A stretch of DNA of 64,000 nt from Streptomyces pinistramenti (GCF_020564935.1 NZ_JAJCXB010000014.1:1-64000), one strand, 5' to 3'; counted from the first letter of the stretch, positions 1 to 9,669 are shown. Numbers and translations: made by a program. The notes: generated by a model from the sequence alone, not told the origin.

Positions 1-246
1 GGTGGGGGCCTCGTCGGCGGCGCCGGCTGCCGCGGAGACCACTGCGTCCGGCGTTCCCATGCGGGACAGCACCCGTTTCACGCCGGAGACCGAATCGGTT
101 TTCTGGGCCGCCAGCCGGGCCGCCAGATCGGCGCGCAGCGTGGCCACCAGCCGCATCCGTGCTGCCGATGGCAGGCCCCGTTGCTGGGCCAGGTCGCCGA
201 CCCGGCTCAGATAGTCAAAGACGAGCTGATCGCTCTCGATCCCCAC
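1..246 (-). CDS. Conserved HAAS/DUF1700-like protein, N-terminal part only
   Basis: The reverse strand reads in frame from a GTG at 246 to the window edge (82 codons). The product begins VGIESDQLVFDYLSRVGDL and continues as an amphipathic helical segment that ends in a Pro/Ala-rich stretch. This pattern (short helical bundle, then linker) resembles the HAAS or permease-prefix domain found at the start of many actinobacterial membrane-associated proteins. That is family resemblance from memory, not a search. No strong ribosome-binding site precedes the GTG, and GGGGA lies only a few bases upstream. The rest of the gene is outside the window, so length and function cannot be judged. It is divergent from the helicase-associated gene that follows. 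Confidence 0.6.
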   Translation of the reverse strand, partial: MGIESDQLVFDYLSRVGDLAQQRGLPSAARMRLVATLRADLAARLAAQKTDSVSGVKRVLSRMGTPDAVVSAAAGAADEAPT

Positions 247-455
247 GAAATCCCCTGCGGCGTGCGCTGGTTGCTGCCCCGACGGTACCCCTTCGGCCCA
301 GTGGGGTGACGGAGGTGGCACGCCCGAGGTGCCGTGCGGTCGGGCCGCGGCCGGGCCGTCCGGCGGATCCCGAAGGCGTGCCGGGCGGCCCGGCCGTGGC
401 ACGTGCGCTGCCGCCGCGGGAGACCTGCGCCCCGGGCACGGCTACCGTAGGGCGG

Positions 456-2987
456 ATGACTGATACGCCCCGCACACTCGCCGAGGAGCTTCGGACCCGC
501 ACCGACAGCGGGCTCGTCGACCTGCTGCGGGCCCGTCCCGATCTGCTGAGTCCGGTGCCGGGCGACGTCACCCAGCTCGCCACCAGGGCCGGGACGAGGG
601 CGTCGGTGGTGCGGGCCGTGGAGCGGCTCGACCGGTTCGCGCTGCAGGCCGCCGAGGCGCTGGCGGTGGCGCCCGATCCGTGCCCGTACGCCGTGCTCGC
701 CGCGCTGATGACCGGGGACGCGGGGGACGCGGCGGTGCTCGCCGAGCTGCCCAGGGCGGTGGCCGAGCTGCGGACGCAGGCGCTGGTGTGGGGGCCCGAC
801 GACCGGTTGCGGCTGGTGCGTACGGCCCGTGAGCTGCTCACACCGAGTGCGACGCATCCCTCTCCGACGGGGCTCGGCCCCAGCGTCGCCGAGGCCACGT
901 CGGGGATGTCGCCCGGCCGGCTCCAGGAGATCATCGCGGCCGCCGGGCTGCCCGCGACCCACGATCCGGTCACCGCGGTGTCCGCGCTCGCTGCCCTGTT
1001 CACCGACCGCGCCCGGATGGCCGCGCTGCTCGACACCGCGCCCGCCGAGTCCGTCGCCGTCCTCGACAAGCTGCTGTGGGGCCCGCCCTACGGCGGGGTC
1101 ACCGACCGGCCCGCGCCGCATCTCCAGTGGCTGCTGGACCGCGGGCTGCTGCTGCCTGTGGGCGCGCGCAATGTCGTGCTGCCCAGGGAGGCGGCGCTGC
1201 ATCTGCGGGCGGGGCGCGCGCACCGCACGCCCGAGCCGGTGCCGCCCGCCCTCGCGCCGGTCACCGCACGGGATCCGCAGGCCGTGGACGGTGCGGCGGC
1301 AGGCCAGGCGTTCACGGCGCTGGCGACCGTCGAGGAGCTGCTGAAGGAGTGGGATCTCGGCGGGCCCGCCGTCCTGCGGGCGGGCGGGCTGAGCGTCCGC
1401 GACCTCAAGCGGACCGCCGCCGCGCTCGACACCACCGAGCAGTTGGCCGCCTTCTGGCTGGAACTGGCCTACGCGGCCGGGCTCGTGGCGTCCGACGGCG
1501 AGGCCGACGAGCGGTACGCGGCCACCCCCGCGGCCGAGGAGTGGCTGCAACTGCCCGACGAACTGCGCTGGGCCGAGCTGGTGGCGGGCTGGCTGGCGGC
1601 GACCCGTACGCCGGGGGTGGTCGGCAGCGCGGACGCCAAGGGCCGGGCGCTGGCCGCACTCGGCCCGCACCTCGACCGCTCCCCCGCCCCCGAGGTACGC
1701 CGCCGCGCCCTCACCCTCCTCGCCGCCCTCCCGCCGGGCGCGGCCGTCCCCGCGGGCGCCGTGCTCGACCGCCTCCACTGGGAACGCCCGCTGCGCGGCG
1801 CCGCCCCGGGCGCACCGGCGTCCGGTACGGGCACCGGTGCACCCGCGTCCGATCTCCGCTCCCGTCTCGCCCAATGGACGCTCGCCGAGGCCGAGTTGCT
1901 GGGTGTCACGGGGCGCGGCGCGCTCGCCACCCACGGCCGGGTCCTCATCGGCGCCGAAACGTCACCGCAGGCGGACGGTCCCGCCGTGCCGCCCGGCCCC
2001 GAGCCCGCCGCCGTGCCGTCCGCCGCGGAGACTCGGGCCGCCGCCGCCCGCGCCGCGGCCCTCCTCGCCCCGCATCTGCCCGAACCCCTCGATCACGTCC
2101 TGCTCCAGGCCGACCTGACCGCCGTCGCGCCAGGACCGCTGCGCCGTCCGCTCGGCGAGGCGCTCGACGTGCTCGCCGACGTCGAGTCCAAGGGCGGCGC
2201 GACCGTCTACCGCTTCACGCCGGGTTCGGTACGCCGCGCCCTGGACGCCGGACGCTCCGCAGCCGAGCTGCAGGACTTCCTCGCGACGCACTCGCGCACC
2301 CCGGTGCCGCAGCCGCTCGCCTATCTCATCGACGATGTGGCGCGCAGGCACGGCCAGTTGAGGATCGGTGCGGCCAGTGCCTACGTCCGCTGCGACGACG
2401 ACGCGCTGCTCTCCGAAATCCTCGCCGACCGCCGGGCCGCCCCCCTGCGCCTGCGCCGCCTCGCCCCGACCGTGCTGGCCGCCCAGACCGCGCCCGACCA
2501 ACTCCTCGAAGGGCTGCGGGCGATGGGCTACGCGCCGGCCGCCGAGTCCGCCGCGGGTGACGTCCTGATCACCCGCCCCGACTCGTACCGCACCCCGCCG
2601 CGCACCGCCCCCGCCCCGGTCCCCGAGGGCCCCCCGGCGCCCGATCCGGCCCTCGTCGGGGCGGCCGTGCGCGCCATCCGGGCCGGTGATCTGGCGGCCA
2701 CCGCCGAACGCAAGCCGGTGGAGGCCGCCGCCGCCCCTGCGCCCGGCACGCTGCCCCGCACCACGTCGGCCGAGACCCTGGCCACGATGCAGGCCGCCGT
2801 CCTCACCCAGGCCGCCGTCTGGATCGGCTACGTCAACGTCGACGGCGCCGCCAGCCAGCGCGTCATCGCGCCGGTCCGCGTCGAGGGCGGCTTCGTCACG
2901 GCGTACGACCACACGTCCGACGAGGTCAGGACCTACCCGCTGCACCGGATCACCGGCGTCGCGGAGCTGGCGGACGACGCCAGCTGA
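456..2987 (+). CDS. Helicase-associated (helicase C-terminal domain) protein, partner of XPB
   Basis: An 843-residue protein. The reading frame is open far upstream, but ATG 456 is chosen because the product MTDTPRTLAEELRTR starts the conserved part and the upstream translation is low-complexity Arg/Pro. The N-terminal about 300 residues look like winged-helix segments. Residues about 560-740 hold the XPB/Ssl2-like C-terminal domain (DHVLLQADLTAVAPG and a later RIGAASAYVRCDDD segment). The last about 60 residues (IGYVNVDGAASQRVIAPV, then YPLHRITGV) resemble a WYL-type ligand-binding module. No Walker motifs are visible, so it is not itself an ATPase. It lies about 300 bp upstream of the XPB helicase on the same strand, and in actinobacteria the two commonly neighbour each other. 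A joint role in DNA repair or nucleic-acid handling is inference. Confidence 0.75.
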   Translation: MTDTPRTLAEELRTRTDSGLVDLLRARPDLLSPVPGDVTQLATRAGTRASVVRAVERLDRFALQAAEALAVAPDPCPYAVLAALMTGDAGDAAVLAELPRAVAELRTQALVWGPDDRLRLVRTARELLTPSATHPSPTGLGPSVAEATSGMSPGRLQEIIAAAGLPATHDPVTAVSALAALFTDRARMAALLDTAPAESVAVLDKLLWGPPYGGVTDRPAPHLQWLLDRGLLLPVGARNVVLPREAALHLRAGRAHRTPEPVPPALAPVTARDPQAVDGAAAGQAFTALATVEELLKEWDLGGPAVLRAGGLSVRDLKRTAAALDTTEQLAAFWLELAYAAGLVASDGEADERYAATPAAEEWLQLPDELRWAELVAGWLAATRTPGVVGSADAKGRALAALGPHLDRSPAPEVRRRALTLLAALPPGAAVPAGAVLDRLHWERPLRGAAPGAPASGTGTGAPASDLRSRLAQWTLAEAELLGVTGRGALATHGRVLIGAETSPQADGPAVPPGPEPAAVPSAAETRAAAARAAALLAPHLPEPLDHVLLQADLTAVAPGPLRRPLGEALDVLADVESKGGATVYRFTPGSVRRALDAGRSAAELQDFLATHSRTPVPQPLAYLIDDVARRHGQLRIGAASAYVRCDDDALLSEILADRRAAPLRLRRLAPTVLAAQTAPDQLLEGLRAMGYAPAAESAAGDVLITRPDSYRTPPRTAPAPVPEGPPAPDPALVGAAVRAIRAGDLAATAERKPVEAAAAPAPGTLPRTTSAETLATMQAAVLTQAAVWIGYVNVDGAASQRVIAPVRVEGGFVTAYDHTSDEVRTYPLHRITGVAELADDAS

Positions 2988-3295
2988 GGGCGCGGGCATT
3001 TCCCCGTCCGGCGGGCCGTCGTGACGCGCTGACCTGGTGTGACGCGTCAGAGTCGGCGCTCGGCCGCCTCTACGGTGTCGCCGCCGCTGGTGTGGAACGC
3101 GAGCGCGGCCTGCGGGGCGTGCCGCGCACGGCAGTCGGGACATCCGGCCGGAGGCGCAGGGCGGCAGGGCGGCCGCGGCCCTCCGTGCCCCGGGCCGCCC
3201 CTCGCTCAGCAGCCGCCCGCCTTGTCGGCGCGATGCGGCACACTGGACGTTTGGCTGCACCCGCGGCCGGCCCCAGGTAGTGAAAGGCGAGGCGC
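2988..3295. other. Intergenic stretch before the XPB helicase
   Basis: These 308 bases hold no convincing gene. Short direct repeats of GTGACGCG occur near 3020-3050. The end carries a purine-rich GAAAGGCGAGG just before the GTG start at 3296. I see no terminator-grade hairpin. A promoter for the downstream helicase is likely here but cannot be pinned down. Confidence 0.5.
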
Positions 3296-4954
3296 GTGAA
3301 CGGACCTCTCATCGTCCAGAGCGACAAGACGCTGCTCCTGGAGGTGGACCACGAGCTGGCGGACGCCTGCCGCCGGTCCATCGCCCCGTTCGCCGAGCTG
3401 GAGCGGGCGCCCGAGCACATCCACACGTACCGGGTGACGCCGCTCGGGCTGTGGAACGCGCGGGCGGCCGGGCACGACGCGGAGCAGGTCGTGGACGCGC
3501 TGGTGCAGTTCTCGCGGTATCCGGTGCCGCACGCGCTGCTCGTCGACATCGCGGAGACCATGTCGCGCTACGGGCGGCTGACGCTGACCAAGCATCCCGC
3601 CCACGGCCTGGTGCTGACCTCAACCGACCGGCCGGTGCTGGAGGAGATCCTGCGGTCGAAGAAGGTGCAGCCGCTGGTCGGGGCCCGGCTCGACCCGGAT
3701 TCCGTGGTCGTGCATCCGTCCGAGCGCGGGCAGATCAAGCAGACGCTGCTGAAGCTCGGCTGGCCGGCCGAGGACCTGGCCGGTTACGTCGACGGCGAGG
3801 CGCATCCGATCGCGCTGGCCGAGGACGGCTGGGCGCTGCGGCCGTATCAGCAGCAGGCCGTCGAGGGGTTCTGGCACGGCGGTTCGGGTGTCGTGGTGCT
3901 GCCGTGCGGTGCGGGAAAGACGCTGGTGGGGGCCGGGGCGATGGCCCAGGCGAAGGCCACCACGCTGATCCTGGTCACGAACACGGTCTCGGCACGGCAG
4001 TGGAAGCACGAGCTGGTGAAGCGGACGTCGCTGACCGAGGAGGAGATCGGCGAGTACAGCGGCACGAAGAAGGAGATCCGGCCGGTCACCATCGCGACGT
4101 ACCAGGTGCTGACGACGAAGCGGAAGGGCGTCTATCCGCATCTGGAGCTGTTCGACTCGCGGGACTGGGGCCTGATCATCTACGACGAGGTGCACCTGCT
4201 GCCCGCGCCGGTCTTCAAGTTCACCGCCGACCTCCAGGCGCGGCGGCGGCTGGGGCTGACCGCGACGCTGGTGCGCGAGGACGGCCGGGAGTCGGACGTC
4301 TTCTCGCTGATCGGGCCGAAGCGGTTCGACGCTCCGTGGAAGGAGATCGAGGCGCAGGGGTACATCGCGCCGGCGGACTGCGTCGAGGTCCGGGTCAACC
4401 TCTCCGACTCCGAGCGCCTGGCGTACGCGACGGCGGAGACCGAGGAGAAGTACCGCTTCTGCGCGACGACGGGCAGCAAGCAGCGGGTCACCGAGGCGCT
4501 GGTGCGCAAGCATCAGGGCGAGCAGACGCTGGTCATCGGGCAGTACATCGACCAGCTGGACGAGCTGGGCGAGCATCTGGACGCGCCGGTGATCAAGGGC
4601 GAGACGACCAACGCGCAGCGCGAGAAGCTGTTCGGCGCCTTCCGTGAGGGCGAGATCTCGGTGCTGGTCGTCTCGAAGGTCGCGAACTTCTCGATCGATC
4701 TGCCGGAGGCGACGGTCGCGATCCAGGTGTCCGGCACCTTCGGCTCGCGCCAGGAGGAGGCCCAGCGTCTCGGCCGGGTACTGCGCCCGAAGGCGGACGG
4801 GCACGAGGCCCGCTTCTACTCGGTCGTCGCGCGCGACACCATCGACCAGGACTTCGCGGCGCACCGCCAGCGCTTCCTGGCCGAGCAGGGGTACGCGTAC
4901 CGGATCATGGACGCGGACGAGCTGCTGGCGACGGACCCTTCCGAGGACGCCTGA
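3296..4954 (+). CDS. DNA repair helicase XPB (superfamily 2)
   Basis: A 552-residue SF2 helicase. An N-terminal damage-recognition-like segment (residues 1-180) precedes RecA domain 1, with Walker A near residue 200 (PCGAGKT) and a DEVH box near 295 (IIYDEVHLL). RecA domain 2 follows, with a typical motif VI (EEAQRLGRVLRP) near residue 500. That order and length match bacterial XPB homologues, which unwind DNA 3' to 5' and are linked to repair. The GTG at 3296 is preceded by GAAAGGCGAGG and gives MNGPLIVQSDKTLLLEV, the usual start of this family. All catalytic motifs are intact. The helicase-associated gene upstream is its probable partner. Confidence 0.93.
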   Translation: MNGPLIVQSDKTLLLEVDHELADACRRSIAPFAELERAPEHIHTYRVTPLGLWNARAAGHDAEQVVDALVQFSRYPVPHALLVDIAETMSRYGRLTLTKHPAHGLVLTSTDRPVLEEILRSKKVQPLVGARLDPDSVVVHPSERGQIKQTLLKLGWPAEDLAGYVDGEAHPIALAEDGWALRPYQQQAVEGFWHGGSGVVVLPCGAGKTLVGAGAMAQAKATTLILVTNTVSARQWKHELVKRTSLTEEEIGEYSGTKKEIRPVTIATYQVLTTKRKGVYPHLELFDSRDWGLIIYDEVHLLPAPVFKFTADLQARRRLGLTATLVREDGRESDVFSLIGPKRFDAPWKEIEAQGYIAPADCVEVRVNLSDSERLAYATAETEEKYRFCATTGSKQRVTEALVRKHQGEQTLVIGQYIDQLDELGEHLDAPVIKGETTNAQREKLFGAFREGEISVLVVSKVANFSIDLPEATVAIQVSGTFGSRQEEAQRLGRVLRPKADGHEARFYSVVARDTIDQDFAAHRQRFLAEQGYAYRIMDADELLATDPSEDA

Positions 4955-4972
4955 CCCGCAGGTCCCGGCCGG

Positions 4973-6253
4973 TCAGAGGGCGCGGGAGCGCTGCGGGAGT
5001 GTCCGGTCGGTGCGCGGGTGCGGGATGCGGCCGAGGCCGCCGCCCGCCGGGCCGGAGCGGGTCCACCACACCACCGCCGCCAGCATCGCGAGGCCGAGCA
5101 GCGGGTACGGCGAGGTGAGCGGCTGCTGCCACCAGGAGAAGTGCAGATCGAGGTCGCCGGTGTGCGGGACGATCCACAGGGTGCGGGCGGTGAAGACGAG
5201 GGTGACGGCCGCCGTCAGCGCGCGGCGTCGGCGGCTGCCGCGGGAGTGCGCGGCCAGCGTGACGATCAGCGGCACGCACCACACCCAGTGGTGGGACCAG
5301 CTGATCGGGGAGACGAGCAGCGCCGTGACGGCGGTGCAGAGCACGCCCCAGGTGTCCGTACCGCGCCGGATGAAGGCGCGGCGGGCGGCGTAGAGCCCGG
5401 CGGCGGCGGTGAGCAGTGCGGCGACGGCCCATATGAGGCCGGGCTCGGGGGTGTGCAGGACGCGGGCGAGCAGGCCCTGGAGCGACTGGTTGTCGACGAT
5501 CCACACCTTGCCGACCCGGCTCGTCTCGAACATCCGCCGGGTCCAGAAGTCGACGCTGGCGTCCGGGAGCACCAGGAGTCCGAGCAGCGCCGAACCGAGG
5601 AATCCGGCCGCGGCGGTGCAGGCTTCCTTCACCCGTCCTGTGACGAGGAGATAGACCGCGAAGATCGCCGGTGTGAGCTTGACGCCTGCGGCGATGCCGA
5701 CGGCGAGGCCCTTGAAGCGGGCGCCGTCGGGGCGGGCGAGGTCCCACAGGACGAGGCAGGTGAGGGCGAGGTTGATCTGGCCGAAGATCAGGGTCTGGAA
5801 GACCGGTTCGAGCCAGATGCCGAGTGCGGTGGCGCCGATGACGGTGGGCGCGGTGTAGGCGGAGCGGCGTATTCCGGCGGCTTTGCAGGAGAGCTGGATC
5901 AGCGCGGCGAGCAGGGCGCCGTTGGCGAGGACGCAGGCGACCTTGAGGGTGGCGAGCGAGACCCACGTGGTGGGGAGGAAGAGCAGCGCGGCGAACGGCG
6001 GGTAGGTGGCCGGAAGGTGCCATCTGGTCGTCGTGAATCCGTAGAGATCGCTGCCCGTCGCGGCCGCCTGACCCTCGGCGCGGTACACCTCTATGTCGGG
6101 CATCGGCAGCGGATGGACCGTGTAGAGCCCCCAGAGGCCGATGAGGGAAGCCGCCAGCAGCGCCCCCGCGACCACTGTGCGGTGCGGTCTCGCGACGCTC
6201 TGCGCCCAGGTCCGCCTCCACGTCCACGTCCGCGTCCCGTCGGCGGCAGACAC
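4973..6253 (-). CDS. GT87 (DUF2029) polyprenyl-phosphate mannosyltransferase-like membrane protein
   Basis: A 426-residue multi-pass membrane protein. A short cytoplasmic head is followed by a first helix (VVAGALLAASLIGLWGLY, about residues 26-43) and then an extracytoplasmic loop with PDIEVYRAEGQAAATGSDLY and TYPPFAALLF. This acidic loop is characteristic of GT-C mannosyltransferases of the DUF2029/PimE class, which use polyprenyl-phosphate-mannose on the outer face of the membrane. About eight further hydrophobic segments follow. The GTG at 6253 has a good GAGGAGG upstream. It converges with XPB, with 18 bp between the stops. The exact acceptor (lipomannan, glycoprotein or other) cannot be told from sequence. 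Confidence 0.8.
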   Translation of the reverse strand: MSAADGTRTWTWRRTWAQSVARPHRTVVAGALLAASLIGLWGLYTVHPLPMPDIEVYRAEGQAAATGSDLYGFTTTRWHLPATYPPFAALLFLPTTWVSLATLKVACVLANGALLAALIQLSCKAAGIRRSAYTAPTVIGATALGIWLEPVFQTLIFGQINLALTCLVLWDLARPDGARFKGLAVGIAAGVKLTPAIFAVYLLVTGRVKEACTAAAGFLGSALLGLLVLPDASVDFWTRRMFETSRVGKVWIVDNQSLQGLLARVLHTPEPGLIWAVAALLTAAAGLYAARRAFIRRGTDTWGVLCTAVTALLVSPISWSHHWVWCVPLIVTLAAHSRGSRRRRALTAAVTLVFTARTLWIVPHTGDLDLHFSWWQQPLTSPYPLLGLAMLAAVVWWTRSGPAGGGLGRIPHPRTDRTLPQRSRAL

Positions 6254-6359
6254 CCGTTGCCCCTCCTCGTCACCCTGCGCGCTCCGTACGCGGCGACGCT
6301 AGCTGATCAGGGCCGACGGCCCGTAACGGTTTCCGGTCAACCGGATGTCCAGGAGGGGG

Positions 6360-6380
6360 CGCGCGCCCGTCGGGCGCGCG
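6360..6380. terminator. GC-rich palindrome, possible terminator
   Basis: A perfect inverted repeat of ten bases (CGCGCGCCCG and its complement) with one central base lies downstream of the small reverse-strand gene that ends at 6437. No T tract follows. It could serve as a transcript end in either direction. Confidence 0.35.
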
Positions 6381-6436
6381 GCACCGGGCGCAGGGGCGGT
6401 GCGGGACCGCCGTCCGTCGGGTGGGGCCGGTCCGGG

Positions 6437-6637
6437 TCAGTCGTCGGCGTACTCGCCGAGCAAGACGACGCTGAAGGCCGCCGAGGCGAAGACCTTCACC
6501 GCGCGCAGGGCGTTGCCGGCGAAGTGGTGGCTGTCGTGGGTCCGCGCGGCGTGCCCGGTGCCGAGGGCCGTGGCCCCCTTGACGGGGTGCAGGGACGCCG
6601 GGTGTGCGGCCGCCGGGATCATCGTTGCGCTGCTCAT
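6437..6637 (-). CDS. Small conserved-looking protein of unknown function
   Basis: A 66-residue frame starting MSSATMIPAAAHPASLHP and ending VVLLGEYADD. The ATG at 6637 is preceded by GGAGG, but with only one base of spacing. Upstream in-frame starts exist but give an implausible Arg/His-rich leader. The C-terminal half (FAGNALRAVKVFASAAFSVV) forms one amphipathic or hydrophobic helix, so weak membrane association is possible. I do not recognise a named family. The ending resembles small streptomycete proteins seen from memory. It stands alone between divergent and convergent neighbours. Confidence 0.45.
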   Translation of the reverse strand: MSSATMIPAAAHPASLHPVKGATALGTGHAARTHDSHHFAGNALRAVKVFASAAFSVVLLGEYADD

Positions 6638-7024
6638 GCCTCCATGATGGTTTTCCCTCGGATGCCGCACATCGGTCGATGGGTCCATTCCGCAGGGGCC
6701 TGAAGTCCGACCTCGGGACCGCCCCGCCCCCTACGGGAGACGGACGGGGTCCTACGGGAGGAGGAGGGCCGTACGGGGCGCCCGCGCGCCGGAGCGTGCC
6801 GTTCCGGCGCAGGCCCGCCGAAAATCCGTTGGCGCCGCGAATGGCCGCTGACTACAATCGCGCGTCTGCCCTGCCTCCCGTCGAGGAGTGCCGCCGACCG
6901 GACGGAAACCGGCCGGTTCTTCGCATCACGCCGATGACCCGCCCCACGTACCGAACAACGGCCTGCCGTGCCCGCTCGCCGCGGCGCGTGCCCGCCGCAG
7001 TGAGATCCCACCGGAGGCAACGCC
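6638..7024. other. Intergenic stretch before the HelD gene
   Basis: About 387 bases without a convincing gene. It must contain the promoters of the small reverse gene (start 6637) and of helD. A TACAAT near 6850 is a plausible -10 element for helD. The helD ribosome-binding site (GGAGG) sits seven bases before its GTG. Confidence 0.4.
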
Positions 7025-9235
7025 GTGCCCGCGCACGCCCAGCAACCCGCATCCCCCGTATCCGCACCGGCCCCAGGCACCGCAGCCGGCCCCCTCCAGC
7101 GCGAGCGCGCCCACCTCGCCGCGTCCCGCACCGCGCTGCGCGCCATGCGCGCCGATGCCGAGGCGCTGAACATCGCCGACGTCACCGCGAACTGGGTCAA
7201 CGCCGAGGTGCTCCAGGGCGAGATCGACGCCCGCATCAAGGCGCTCGCCGACCTCGCCCACACCCCGCTCTTCTTCGGCCGCCTCGACTATCTGCGCGCG
7301 CCGGGGATCGACCTGGCCGAGGGGGCATCCGGGGAGAACTTCTACATCGGGCGGCGGCACGTCCACGACGCCGACGGCGACCCGATGGTCATCGACTGGC
7401 GCGCCCCCGTGTCCCAGCCGTTCTACCGGGCCTCCAAGAAGGACCCGATGGATCTCGCGCTGCGCCGCAGGTTCGGCTACACCGGCGGCGAGCTGACCGC
7501 GTACGAGGACGAGCACCTGACGGATCCCGCGGAGGCCGAACAGACCAGCAAGCTCCTCCAGTCGGAGATCGAGCGCCCGCGCGTCGGGCCGATGCGGGAC
7601 ATCGTCGCGACGATCCAGCCGGAGCAGGACGAGATCGTCCGCGCCGGGATCGGCGGCTCGGTCTGTGTCCAGGGGGCGCCCGGCACCGGGAAGACGGCGG
7701 TCGGCCTGCACCGTGTCGCGTATCTGCTGTACGCGCACCGGGAGCGGCTGGCCCGCTCGGGCACCCTCGTGATCGGCCCGAACGACTCCTTCCTGCACTA
7801 CATCGAGCAGGTGCTGCCGGCGCTCGGGGAGCTGGAGGTCAAGCAGGCCACCGTCGACACGCTCGTCGGCCATGTGGAGGTGCGCGGCACGGACGGGGCG
7901 GCGGCCGCCACGATCAAGGGCGATGCGCGGATGGCCGCGGTGCTGCGGCGGGCGGTCCGCTCGCACATTTCGCTGCCGCAGGAGCCCTGCGTGGTCGTCC
8001 GCGGATCCCGCCGCTGGCGCATCCCGGCCTATGAACTCGAAGAGATCGTGCGGGAGTTGATGGAGCGCGAGATTCGCTACGGTGCGGCGCGCGAGGCGCT
8101 GCCGCAGCGGATCGCGCATGCCGTGCTGGTGCGGATGGAGCAGGCGGGCGAGGCACCCGACGACCGGGTGCAGGATGCGGTGGCGCGCAATCCCGCGGTG
8201 AAGGCCGTGGTCAAGGCGGTCTGGCCGCCGGTGGATCCGGCGAAGCTGGTGCTGCGGCTGCTGGGTGACGCGGAGTTCCTGGCGGCGCAGGCGGAGGGGA
8301 TCCTGTCGCCCGATGAGCAGCGGACGGTCCTGTGGGCCAAGCCGGCCAGGAGCGTGAAGAGCGCCAAGTGGTCCTCCGCGGACGCGGTGTTGATCGACGA
8401 GGCGATGGATCTGGTGGCGCGCACGCACTCGCTGGGCCATGTGGTGCTGGACGAGGCCCAGGACCTGTCCCCGATGCAGTACCGCGCGGTGGGCCGCCGC
8501 TGCACGACGGGTTCGGTGACGATCCTGGGCGACATCGCGCAGGGCACCACCCCGTGGTCGACGGACACCTGGGAGGAGGCGCTGAGCCATCTCGGCAAGC
8601 CCGGTTCGGCCATCGAGGAGCTGACGTTGGGCTTCCGCGTGCCGCGCGAGGTCATCGCGTACGCGTCCCGGCTGCTGCCGGCCATCGCGCCCGAGCTGAC
8701 GGAGGCGACCTCGATCCGTGAGTCGGCGGGCGACTTCGAGATCCGCACGGTCCAGCCGCAGTCCCTGGACACGTCCGTGCTCGCGGCCTGCCACGACGCG
8801 CTGGCGAAGGAGGGCTCGATCGGCCTGATCACGGCCGACGAACGGGTGCCGGCACTGCGCGCCGCCCTGGAAGCGGCCGGCCTCGGCTGCCTCTCCCCCG
8901 GCGAGGAGACCTCGGCCGACGCCCGTCTGACCCTGGTGCCCGCGACGCTCGCCAAGGGCCTGGAGTACGACTACGTGGTGCTGGACGAACCGGCCGCGAT
9001 CGTGGCCGGCGAACCGGACGAACGCACCGGCCTGCGCCGCCTGTACGTGTGCCTGACCCGAGCGGTCTCGGGTTTGACGATCATTCATGCGGCAGGACTG
9101 CCCGAGCAGTTGGCCGATGGCCGGGACGGTTCGGCCGTCGGGGGAGGACAGTTGACGGACATCGACGACGAAGCGGCCGCCGATCCCGCTTTCGGCCGGT
9201 TGCCCGACGACTTCGAAGGGGCGCCCGCGTCATGA
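7025..9235 (+). CDS. helD: HelD-like ATPase/helicase, RNA polymerase recycling factor
   Basis: A 736-residue UvrD/Rep-like SF1 protein. An N-terminal coiled-coil arm (about residues 25-80) and a HelD-specific region (DYLRAPG, YIGRRHVHDADGDPMVIDWR) precede Walker A GAPGTGKT (217-224). Walker B/motif II, VVLDEAQDLSP, is near residue 473. C-terminal motifs include GLEYDYVVLDEP and RRLYVCLTRAV. HelD proteins bind RNA polymerase and remove stalled enzyme from DNA using ATP, and actinobacterial class II members can contribute to rifamycin tolerance. That is family knowledge and is not shown here. The GTG start has GGAGG seven bases upstream. The next gene starts inside its stop codon (ATGA), so the two are translationally coupled. 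Confidence 0.88.
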   Translation: MPAHAQQPASPVSAPAPGTAAGPLQRERAHLAASRTALRAMRADAEALNIADVTANWVNAEVLQGEIDARIKALADLAHTPLFFGRLDYLRAPGIDLAEGASGENFYIGRRHVHDADGDPMVIDWRAPVSQPFYRASKKDPMDLALRRRFGYTGGELTAYEDEHLTDPAEAEQTSKLLQSEIERPRVGPMRDIVATIQPEQDEIVRAGIGGSVCVQGAPGTGKTAVGLHRVAYLLYAHRERLARSGTLVIGPNDSFLHYIEQVLPALGELEVKQATVDTLVGHVEVRGTDGAAAATIKGDARMAAVLRRAVRSHISLPQEPCVVVRGSRRWRIPAYELEEIVRELMEREIRYGAAREALPQRIAHAVLVRMEQAGEAPDDRVQDAVARNPAVKAVVKAVWPPVDPAKLVLRLLGDAEFLAAQAEGILSPDEQRTVLWAKPARSVKSAKWSSADAVLIDEAMDLVARTHSLGHVVLDEAQDLSPMQYRAVGRRCTTGSVTILGDIAQGTTPWSTDTWEEALSHLGKPGSAIEELTLGFRVPREVIAYASRLLPAIAPELTEATSIRESAGDFEIRTVQPQSLDTSVLAACHDALAKEGSIGLITADERVPALRAALEAAGLGCLSPGEETSADARLTLVPATLAKGLEYDYVVLDEPAAIVAGEPDERTGLRRLYVCLTRAVSGLTIIHAAGLPEQLADGRDGSAVGGGQLTDIDDEAAADPAFGRLPDDFEGAPAS

Positions 9236-9651
9236 CGCACGAGCAGGGCGGCGAGCGCGGTGGTGACGGCCCGGGTGTCGGAGAGGGGGCGGGCTCGGTG
9301 GTCACGGTGCGCGTCGTCGCGTCGCCCCTGACGGCCTGGTTCCATCATCTGCTGACGCGGCCGGTCGTCGTGATCGACGGCCGGGAGTACGCGGCGCGTT
9401 GGGGGCGGCGGGCGACGCGCGCCGGGAAGGCCCGGGTCGCTCCCGGCACGCACCGGCTCTGCGTCGCCTTCCGCTACCGGGGGCAGCGGACGGCGCGCCT
9501 CGGTGAAAGCTGCGCGGAGTTCACAGCGGGCGGGACGCCGCTCGGCATCACCGCCCGGCTCGGCGCGCGCAACGGGAGCCGGTTCAGGATCGGGGAGCCG
9601 GTCGCCCACGAGGACGGCCGGCGCCACCGGGGCGCGCCCGCGCGGCCCTGA
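9232..9651 (+). CDS. Small protein translationally coupled to HelD, unknown function
   Basis: A 139-residue protein whose ATG overlaps the HelD stop by four bases. After a Gly-rich head (1-24), the body (VVTVRVVASPLTAWFHHLL, VVVIDGREYAARWGRR, APGTHRLCVAFRYRG) alternates beta-strand-like segments and ends in a basic tail. The strand pattern with a short DGRE turn recalls PEGA-like or other small beta-sandwich domains, but I cannot name a family. There is no signal peptide and no membrane segment. The tight overlap suggests the protein is made in step with HelD. Confidence 0.65.
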   Translation: MTHEQGGERGGDGPGVGEGAGSVVTVRVVASPLTAWFHHLLTRPVVVIDGREYAARWGRRATRAGKARVAPGTHRLCVAFRYRGQRTARLGESCAEFTAGGTPLGITARLGARNGSRFRIGEPVAHEDGRRHRGAPARP

Positions 9652-9669
9652 CGCCGCGTCGCCCCGCCC

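Noticed and set aside
207..1934. A 575-codon reverse frame inside the helicase-associated gene
   Set aside because: Codon-position artefact opposite a conserved protein. The product is Arg/Gly-rich without domains.
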